From positions 17,322 to 27,599 of the forward strand of contig JAPOVO010000327.1 of the NCBI GenBank assembly GCA_026708165.1: 10,278 nt of DNA, written 5' to 3'. Shown here one piece after another: positions 1-4,232 of this stretch. The notes under the pieces are model-generated. The model did not search any database and was not told the DNA's origin. It worked only from the letters and a program-made list of their open reading frames with translations. Each line of letters starts with the position of its first letter. The first letter of the stretch is position 1. A program made the position numbers and the translations under genes. Source of the DNA: Chloroflexota bacterium (GTDB lineage: Bacteria > Chloroflexota > UBA11872 > VXNJ01).

Positions 1-2
1 AC

Positions 3-263
3 TCACATGCCGAGGCCTTGTCTCCGAATCGATGGCGCGACGCGCTGGCGGATGCCGGATTCGACTTGCGGCGAATGCAAGAAGTGGAGTCGCGGCAGGA
101 GTTGGGGGCGCTCATAGAAGCCGCCGGAGACGCGGCTCCAAAGATCGAGGAAATGTTCGATAACGCTTCTACAGGCATGCTGGAAGCGCTTGGATTCGAC
201 AGCTCCGAACCTGCGGGATTTGCAACCGTCATGGTCGTTTTCGACGCTGTATCAATAGCCTGA
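3..263 (+). CDS. C-terminal part of an unrecognised protein, cut by the left edge (possibly methyltransferase-like)
   Basis: The frame is open to the left edge of the window and ends at a TGA at 261-263, so only about 86 C-terminal residues are visible and the start lies outside. The visible part is soluble and acidic. It has the pattern LSPNRWRDALADAGFDL near its beginning, which resembles the late helix and 'AGF' turn of class I SAM-dependent methyltransferases, and it ends in a hydrophobic strand-like stretch (FATVMVVFDAV). The glycine-rich SAM-binding motif would lie upstream, so the family cannot be confirmed; this is a weak resemblance from memory. Its last 12 bases overlap the 3' end of the convergent minus-strand frame at 252-785. 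That it is coding I hold moderately sure; the function is open. Confidence 0.5.
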   Translation, partial: SHAEALSPNRWRDALADAGFDLRRMQEVESRQELGALIEAAGDAAPKIEEMFDNASTGMLEALGFDSSEPAGFATVMVVFDAVSIA

Positions 264-785
264 GGCTTCGCTGCCGTAGATACGGCTGGTTCCGGCGACG
301 CCCGACCACCGATGCCGCGTGCCTGCCAGCTTCTCCATACGCACGCCGCAGCCGTCTCGAATGAATGCTATTTCGCCGGTTAGTAATACGAGCCGGCGTA
401 GAGGATATCGGCGATGCAACAGATTCAGGACGATGTCCTCGACTGGAAACCTGAACTCCCAGCGAGCGATGAGGGAGTTGCCAGGGCCAGACTCGAACTC
501 AATACCGAGCACGGCGTTCGCCACCTCGTTGAATACCTCGGTGGTCGATCTGTAGAAAACTTCGAGGCTTTCTCCGCCGGACTGCTTAACCCACATCCAA
601 CCGGACTCACTTACCGCGCTTTCTATTTTGCACAGTGCCCGACGCGCTTTATGTGAAGGGTGCCGTCGGGCGTACAATTTCAGTTCCGAGTAGCTGCGTG
701 GATATCTGAGTCTGGTGCCGCCGCCGAGCGTATTGACGCCGGGACTTCGGATTTCGTGACCGCGCAGCCTTAGTTCGTACACCAT
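252..785 (-). CDS. Hypothetical protein coupled to dinB
   Basis: This 177-residue frame starts with ATG at 785-783, one base after the TGA stop of dinB (789-787), so the arrangement TGA-A-ATG would allow re-initiation by the same ribosome. I do not recognise the protein. It is basic near the N-terminus (RYPRSYSELKLYARRHP), has a middle part that reads like a folded domain (FNEVANAVLGIEFES, then WEFRFPVEDIVLNLLHRRYP), and ends in a low-confidence glycine/serine tail. No signal peptide, membrane segment or cysteine motif is visible. Codon use is ordinary for the window, with C or G frequent at third positions. The opposite strand in the exact antisense register is also open at 414-656 (80 codons), which lowers certainty about which strand codes. 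Position and length favour the minus strand. A role alongside translesion synthesis is only inferred from neighbourhood. Confidence 0.5.
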   Translation of the reverse strand: MVYELRLRGHEIRSPGVNTLGGGTRLRYPRSYSELKLYARRHPSHKARRALCKIESAVSESGWMWVKQSGGESLEVFYRSTTEVFNEVANAVLGIEFESGPGNSLIARWEFRFPVEDIVLNLLHRRYPLRRLVLLTGEIAFIRDGCGVRMEKLAGTRHRWSGVAGTSRIYGSEASGY

Positions 786-786
786 T

Positions 787-1974
787 TCATCCTGCCGGTC
801 GCACTTGAGCGGCTGTCCCTACCAAGCGGCCCCAGGAGACGCTGTGCGGTCCAAACCGTTCCGCAATAGCATCCACCGCGAGGTCGAGGCGGCGGTTTCG
901 AAGGGACTGGGACCAGTCGAGAGGAAGCTGCTCCATGTCGTCCCGGCTGAAGTCGGAAACGTGCACTCCCGCCAGCCTGAAACGGCTGCCCCGCGTCAAT
1001 GCTGTGTCCAACAGACCAGTCGCCGTCTTGTAGATAACACGTCCTTCGTCGGAATGGGTGTCGAGCGTCCGGCGCCGTGTGATTGTGGTGAAATCGGCGT
1101 ATCGCAGCTTCAGGGTGACAACGCGGCCGCGGATACGTTGGGTGCGGAGACGTTTTGCGACCTTCTCCGACGCCTCAAGCAGAAAAGCGCGCAACGTCGA
1201 GGGATCCCGGACGTCGAGGTCGAATGTGGTTTCGTGGCCCAGCGACTTGCGTCGCGGGTCGGGTTCGATGGACCGTTCGTCGATTCCCACGGCGAGACGG
1301 CGAATCCGGTGACCGTTCCGGCCGAGTTTGGCACTTAATCCCGACGCCTTCTGATTCGCGAGGTCTCCGATGGTTCTGATGCCGATGTTTTCGAGCATTG
1401 AGCGTGTCTTCGGTCCCACTCCCCACACTTTGCCGACGGGCAGAGGAGCCAAGAACTCCCGCTCGGTACCCACAGGAACGACTAGAAGGCCGTCTGGCTT
1501 GCTGAGGTCTGAGGCGATTTTGGCGACGGACTTGCTGGTTGCGATACCTATGCTGATGGTCAGCCGTTCCTCGCGCAATACCAGGCCTTTGATTATTCGC
1601 GCTATCTCCACCGGCGTTCCCAGAGAGCGCTCGCAACCCGCTACGTCCAGAAACGCCTCGTCGAGCGATAACGGCTCCACAAGTGGCGTAACGGAACGCA
1701 GAATGTTCATAATCTGGTCTGAGACAGCGCTATATGCGGCATGCCGGGGTCGGACGAAGACTGCCTCTGGGCAAAGGCGTTTGGCGGTGGCGGATGGCAT
1801 CGCCGAGTGGACTCCAAACCGCCGCGCCTCGTAAGAGGGGGAAGTTACCACGCCCCGCTGCCCCTGCTTGCCGCCGACGATCACCGGCCTCCCCCTAAGC
1901 TCGGGATTGTCGCGTTGCTCGACCGCCGCGAAAAAGGCGTCCAGGTCGGCGTGCAGGATCGTGGCCGAGGGCAT
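787..1974 (-). CDS. dinB: DNA polymerase IV (Y-family translesion polymerase)
   Basis: This 395-residue protein is a Y-family DNA polymerase that copies past damaged template bases without proofreading. Directly visible motifs are the N-terminal palm strand HADLDAFFAAVEQRDNP with metal-binding D10 and likely steric-gate F15, the second catalytic motif SLDEAFLDV (D105, E106), the SIGIATSKSVAKIASDLSKP block (about 141-160), the helix-hairpin-helix thumb VWGVGPKTRSMLENIGIRTIGDLA (about 183-206) and the little-finger domain from about 245 to 350. A C-terminal EQLPLDW (348-354) could be a degenerate beta-clamp-binding motif; this is inference. Length is slightly above the usual 350. The start is well bounded: an in-frame TGA lies two codons before the ATG at 1974, so no longer form is possible, although the Shine-Dalgarno is weak. 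It is followed one base later by a hypothetical frame. Upstream are GTTC-type half-sites that could be an SOS operator. Confidence 0.96.
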   Translation of the reverse strand: MPSATILHADLDAFFAAVEQRDNPELRGRPVIVGGKQGQRGVVTSPSYEARRFGVHSAMPSATAKRLCPEAVFVRPRHAAYSAVSDQIMNILRSVTPLVEPLSLDEAFLDVAGCERSLGTPVEIARIIKGLVLREERLTISIGIATSKSVAKIASDLSKPDGLLVVPVGTEREFLAPLPVGKVWGVGPKTRSMLENIGIRTIGDLANQKASGLSAKLGRNGHRIRRLAVGIDERSIEPDPRRKSLGHETTFDLDVRDPSTLRAFLLEASEKVAKRLRTQRIRGRVVTLKLRYADFTTITRRRTLDTHSDEGRVIYKTATGLLDTALTRGSRFRLAGVHVSDFSRDDMEQLPLDWSQSLRNRRLDLAVDAIAERFGPHSVSWGRLVGTAAQVRPAG

Positions 1975-2195
1975 CTTTCAGCTTCGGTGCCCTGTTCGAA
2001 CAATCGTGGCAAGCGGACTCCGCCGCGGTGAGCATCGACCTCGTAATCTTCGGCCCTCCTGGCGAACGGCCCCCAATCGTCGGTTTTCGTAATACCTAGC
2101 GAGCGTTGCAGATCAAGCTCGCTGCGAGCGGGACGAAAATGCATGACTCCGCAGTCGGCAATGGCGACCGACGACTTACAGTTGTGTTCGATCAT
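1975..2195 (-). CDS. Possible short frame upstream of and running into dinB
   Basis: A minus-strand frame opens at an ATG at 2195-2193 and runs about 74 codons to the dinB start, then continues out of frame through the first 94 bases of dinB to a stop at 1881-1883. The part before dinB reads like protein (LDLQRSLGITKTDDWGPFAR, then AEDYEVDAHRGGVRLPRLFEQ), with mostly ordinary codons. The tail inside dinB is clearly a frame-shifted shadow of the polymerase. I do not recognise the family. No clear ribosome-binding site precedes the ATG. A GTTC-N7-GTTC site lies 28 bases upstream of the start, a natural operator position. It may be a small leader gene, a decayed gene whose true stop was lost, or chance. 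Given coordinates cover only the part outside dinB. Confidence 0.28.
1993..2002. promoter_or_regulatory. 10-bp palindrome TGTTCGAACA ahead of dinB
   Basis: A perfect 10-bp palindrome (TGTTCGAACA) ends 19 bases upstream of the dinB ATG. Its half-sites share the GTTC/GAAC core found elsewhere in this upstream region. The order GTTC then GAAC without a spacer is the reverse of the Gram-positive LexA box (GAAC-N4-GTTC), so a direct match to that operator is not claimed. It could be a dimeric repressor site near the start of the dinB message, or chance. Confidence 0.25.
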
Positions 2196-2220
2196 GATGA
2201 AAATCCGTGATTAATGTTGG

Positions 2221-2257
2221 TCGTTCGTAAGTTGTTCGCATACAGCTTACCGAACGA
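2221..2257. promoter_or_regulatory. SOS-like operator: GTTC-N7-GTTC direct repeat plus inverted half-site
   Basis: GTTC at 2223-2226 and again at 2234-2237 are separated by 7 bases, so the two half-sites lie 11 bp apart on the same face of the helix. This is exactly the spacing and sequence of the LexA box known from Alphaproteobacteria. A third, inverted half-site CGAAC is at 2251-2255. The outer arms 2221-2231 and 2246-2257 form an 11-bp inverted repeat with one extra base and a 14-base loop. On the minus strand a weak promoter overlaps it: TTGATC at 2264-2259, 16 bases, then TATGCG at 2242-2237. The site lies about 250 bp upstream of dinB and 28 bp upstream of the short frame that leads into it. 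Whether the host's LexA uses this form is unknown. Confidence 0.35.
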
Positions 2258-2350
2258 AGATCAAACGCGCAAGGCTTAATCGAGCTGTTGCGCTTCGTTT
2301 GTGAATCGGGGGTGCGGTGCCTATCGCGTCGAGCAACGTCTGCCGGGGGT

Positions 2351-2375
2351 TGAGTGCGCATTCGCTCCGCACTCA
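2351..2375. promoter_or_regulatory. Perfect 8-bp stem-loop (TGAGTGCG / CGCACTCA)
   Basis: TGAGTGCG at 2351-2358 and CGCACTCA at 2368-2375 are perfect inverted copies around a 9-base spacer. No run of T follows on either strand, so it is unlikely to be an intrinsic terminator. The site is about 100 bases upstream of the DUF59-family start and some 48 bases upstream of the candidate -10 box at 2423-2428, where an activator operator or other dimeric protein site would be plausible. Function is inferred only from symmetry and position. Confidence 0.35.
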
Positions 2376-2419
2376 TGTCCCACGACATACTTTCGTCGGA
2401 ATCTGGGATGATTACTATT

Positions 2420-2428
2420 TGTGATAAT
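2420..2428 (+). promoter_or_regulatory. Candidate extended -10 promoter for the SufT-like gene
   Basis: TGTGATAAT combines a TG dinucleotide, one base, and GATAAT (5 of 6 to TATAAT), the extended -10 form that can work with a poor -35 box. No good -35 hexamer is seen 16-18 bases upstream. A transcript starting near 2435 would have a leader of roughly 40 bases. Confidence 0.4.
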
Positions 2429-2463
2429 TGAGCGAAGGTTGATGCTGGTTTCAGGCATACGCT

Positions 2464-2469
2464 AAGGAG
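2464..2469 (+). promoter_or_regulatory. Ribosome-binding site AAGGAG
   Basis: AAGGAG ends 7 bases before the ATG at 2477. It is among the clearest Shine-Dalgarno sequences in this window and fixes the start of the SufT/MIP18-like gene. Confidence 0.75.
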
Positions 2470-2476
2470 AATCCTG

Positions 2477-2776
2477 ATGGTGACGGTGGACGACGTTAAG
2501 GCGGCGCTAGAGGGCGTACACGATCCGGAACTCGATCTGGACATTCTCAATTTGGGGTTGATCTATGACGTGGCGGTATACGGGCAAAGGGTCGATGTTG
2601 AAATGACGTTTACGTCTCCGATGTGCCCCGCAGGCCCTGCCATCGTGAAGGACGCCACGGCCGCGATCGACGCTCTGGATGGTGTAGAAGAGACAAATAT
2701 CGAGATAGTTTGGGACCCGCCCTGGACGATGGAAATGATGAGCGAGGACCTCAAGTTCATGCTCGGGCGGGGCTGA
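2477..2776 (+). CDS. SufT/MIP18-family (DUF59) metal-sulfur cluster assembly protein
   Basis: This 99-residue cytosolic protein is a stand-alone DUF59 (MIP18-like) domain. Members such as SufT help in maturing or transferring Fe-S clusters; PaaD is a relative tied to phenylacetyl-CoA epoxidation. The family hallmarks are all visible: the N-terminal helix ending in DPEL (16-19), the LNLGLIYDV strand (24-32), the TFTSPMCPAG loop with the conserved cysteine C50, the GVEETNIEIVWDPPW segment (69-83) and the closing MSEDLKFMLG. Length is typical for the single-domain form. The start is supported by AAGGAG 7 bases upstream. No suf or paa genes are next to it, so it appears to be a single-gene unit, and its client cannot be named from context. 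It converges with the dGTPase-like gene across an 84-bp gap. It is not a scaffold of the NifU/IscU type. Confidence 0.9.
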   Translation: MVTVDDVKAALEGVHDPELDLDILNLGLIYDVAVYGQRVDVEMTFTSPMCPAGPAIVKDATAAIDALDGVEETNIEIVWDPPWTMEMMSEDLKFMLGRG

Positions 2777-2860
2777 TTCGAGCCAGCCACCGCCGCGTTT
2801 CCTGCCGCTGCCTCGGCAAGTACTTGACGCTAATTCGCGGGTAGCTGAAGTTCAGCCTGG

Positions 2861-4033
2861 TCAGTCCGGGCGGCCGGTCATCCCCCGGTAGGGCGGCTCG
2901 AAGATCTCGGCGTAAGTGTCGAGCGCGTAGCGATCGGTCATGCCCGCGATGAACCGCGCCACGATCTGGTGTAACTCGCCGTCCGGATTCGAGAGCTTTT
3001 CCTGAGTCGACCTCGGCATAAGTCCGGGATTTTGGACAAACTCATTGAACAGCCGCGTCAGCACCATCTTGCCCCTGGCGGCTTGGCGGCGCACTGATGG
3101 GTGCATGTAGACCTGCTCCACCATGAAGTCGGTGGTGCTGTCTCGCTGTGACTTTCCCGCAGCCGAGGCCGAAATAGCCGGCTCGCCCCGGTTGCGTATG
3201 TCCTCGCTCGATCTCAGGTCTTCCTCGTCGATTCGCTCTTTGGAGGCGCGAACGACATCGTCGATCAGTTCGCTTATGACACGGCTAGTAGCACGACGGA
3301 GCACTACGCGCTCGAAGTCCATGCCGAGATCGGTCCTTCGGTTGCGGGCACACAATTCAAACGCGGCGTCAAGGGCCTGCCGCCAAAGCTCGGGGCCGCT
3401 ACGGTGCAGGTCTTCAATTCGTAGAAGCCCCGCGTTTACCGAGTCCTCGACGTCATGGGCGGTGAACGCGCACTCGTCTGCCTCCGAAACCGCCTGCGAT
3501 TCCGGCCCCGGCTGGGGATACGAGTCGAACTCGGGAGCTGAGGTGGGAACATCGAATCGCGTGGCATGACGGGCTATCCCTTCCCGCGCCGCCCACGTCA
3601 GATTTAGGCCCCGGTATCCCGGCTGCGGCGACTCTAGTTCGTCGACGACTGTAAGAGAATGCCGGTTGGCGTCCCATCCGCCGTTGTCACTCATCAAGTC
3701 GTCGAGGGTTTTCTCGCCCTCGTGTCCAAAAGGACCATGTCCAAGATCGTGAGCCAGAGCGACAGCCTCGCTTAGCGTTTCGTCCAGCCCCAACTCATAG
3801 GCGATGCTGCGCGCTATCTGGGCGACTTCAAGCGAATGAGTCATCCTGGTACGGAAGAAATCCGCTTCGGTGACGACGAACACCTGGGTCTTGTGCTGGA
3901 GACGACGAAAGGCCCGGGAGTGCAGGATACGGTCCCGGTCGAGCGCGTATTCGGTGCGCCTCATCGGTTCCGACCGAGCCTGCTTGTGACGCCGGCTGAT
4001 CCACGGATGTTGCAGTGGCGTGGCGAGGTACAT
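2861..4033 (-). CDS. dgt: dGTPase-like HD-domain deoxynucleotide triphosphohydrolase
   Basis: This 390-residue protein belongs to the HD-domain dNTP triphosphohydrolase family, which splits dGTP or other dNTPs into the nucleoside and tripolyphosphate and so lowers dNTP pools. The order of motifs is typical: RDRILHSRAFRRLQHKTQVF (33-52), FFRTRMTHSLEVAQIARSIA (59-78) with metal-ligand H66, the HD pair H95-D96 in AHDLGHGPFGHEGE, and the late HD/Asp motif TAHDVEDSVNAGLL (191-204, H193-D194). The C-terminal half (about 210-390) is helical and ends in EIFEPPYRGMTG. Length is within the usual 340-500. The start is the ATG at 4033-4031, with only a weak GGA ahead. An extended -10 (TGATGTAAT) about 14 bases upstream on the minus strand would give a very short leader. 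Substrate preference and any nucleotide control cannot be read from sequence. It is divergent from the RND exporter. Confidence 0.93.
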   Translation of the reverse strand: MYLATPLQHPWISRRHKQARSEPMRRTEYALDRDRILHSRAFRRLQHKTQVFVVTEADFFRTRMTHSLEVAQIARSIAYELGLDETLSEAVALAHDLGHGPFGHEGEKTLDDLMSDNGGWDANRHSLTVVDELESPQPGYRGLNLTWAAREGIARHATRFDVPTSAPEFDSYPQPGPESQAVSEADECAFTAHDVEDSVNAGLLRIEDLHRSGPELWRQALDAAFELCARNRRTDLGMDFERVVLRRATSRVISELIDDVVRASKERIDEEDLRSSEDIRNRGEPAISASAAGKSQRDSTTDFMVEQVYMHPSVRRQAARGKMVLTRLFNEFVQNPGLMPRSTQEKLSNPDGELHQIVARFIAGMTDRYALDTYAEIFEPPYRGMTGRPD

Positions 4034-4167
4034 TGTTCCGGCAGATTACATCAGACAGCCTAAATGGCTAGCGCCGAAGGCCGGATTCGAACGACGCGAA
4101 GCCGGGGCAGTACGCTTGGCGCAGCGGCTCGCCGTTTGATATCGTCCCGCGCGGCAAGCGCTGGCGT

Positions 4168-4173
4168 TTGACG
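4168..4173 (+). promoter_or_regulatory. Candidate -35 box TTGACG ahead of the RND gene
   Basis: TTGACG matches five of six bases of the sigma-70 -35 consensus and lies in the divergent gap between the dGTPase-like and RND genes. The bases 17 downstream (TTCAGG at 4191) are a poor -10, so the promoter is uncertain. If real, the transcript would start after 4200 and would exclude the TTG at 4185, supporting the GTG start at 4233. Confidence 0.2.
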
Positions 4174-4232
4174 TCTGCGTCCTTTTGAAGTTCAGGGAGC
4201 GGTCTAGCGAAAACGCGAAAGTCGGACAACCC

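Larger units (their letters stand above)
2196..2476. other. Gene-free regulatory stretch between the dinB side and the SufT-like gene
   Basis: I see no convincing coding frame here. A minus-strand frame across 2176-2550 exists, but it is Ser/Arg/Thr-rich and antisense to the start of the DUF59 gene, so I discount it. What the stretch holds are the SOS-like half-site cluster (2221-2257), the perfect stem-loop (2351-2375), the extended -10 (2420-2428) and the ribosome-binding site (2464-2469). It therefore looks like a divergent control region. Confidence 0.5.

Noticed and set aside
805..1338. Long plus-strand open frame opposite dinB
   Set aside because: It is antisense to conserved polymerase motifs, and its translation has no family features. 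Long antisense frames are common in GC-rich genes.
2176..2550. Minus-strand frame of 124 codons across the control region
   Set aside because: Its composition is Ser/Thr/Arg-rich without domain character, and it overlaps the start of the well-supported DUF59 gene in antisense.
2803..2818. Small stem TGCCG/CGGCA between the convergent DUF59 and dGTPase-like genes
   Set aside because: Five base pairs without a U tract is too weak to call a terminator.
2844..2856. 13-base odd palindrome GCTGAA-G-TTCAGC
   Set aside because: It is short, has no loop or U tract, and lies at a convergent gene end; it is likely chance.
4083..4092. GTTCGAATCC on the minus strand, looking like a tRNA T-loop
   Set aside because: The flanking bases do not form a T stem, and no matching acceptor, D or anticodon arm or CCA end is present at the right distances.
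4116..4142. TTGGCG and TGATAT as a promoter for the RND gene
   Set aside because: The spacing is only 15 bases and both hexamers are imperfect.
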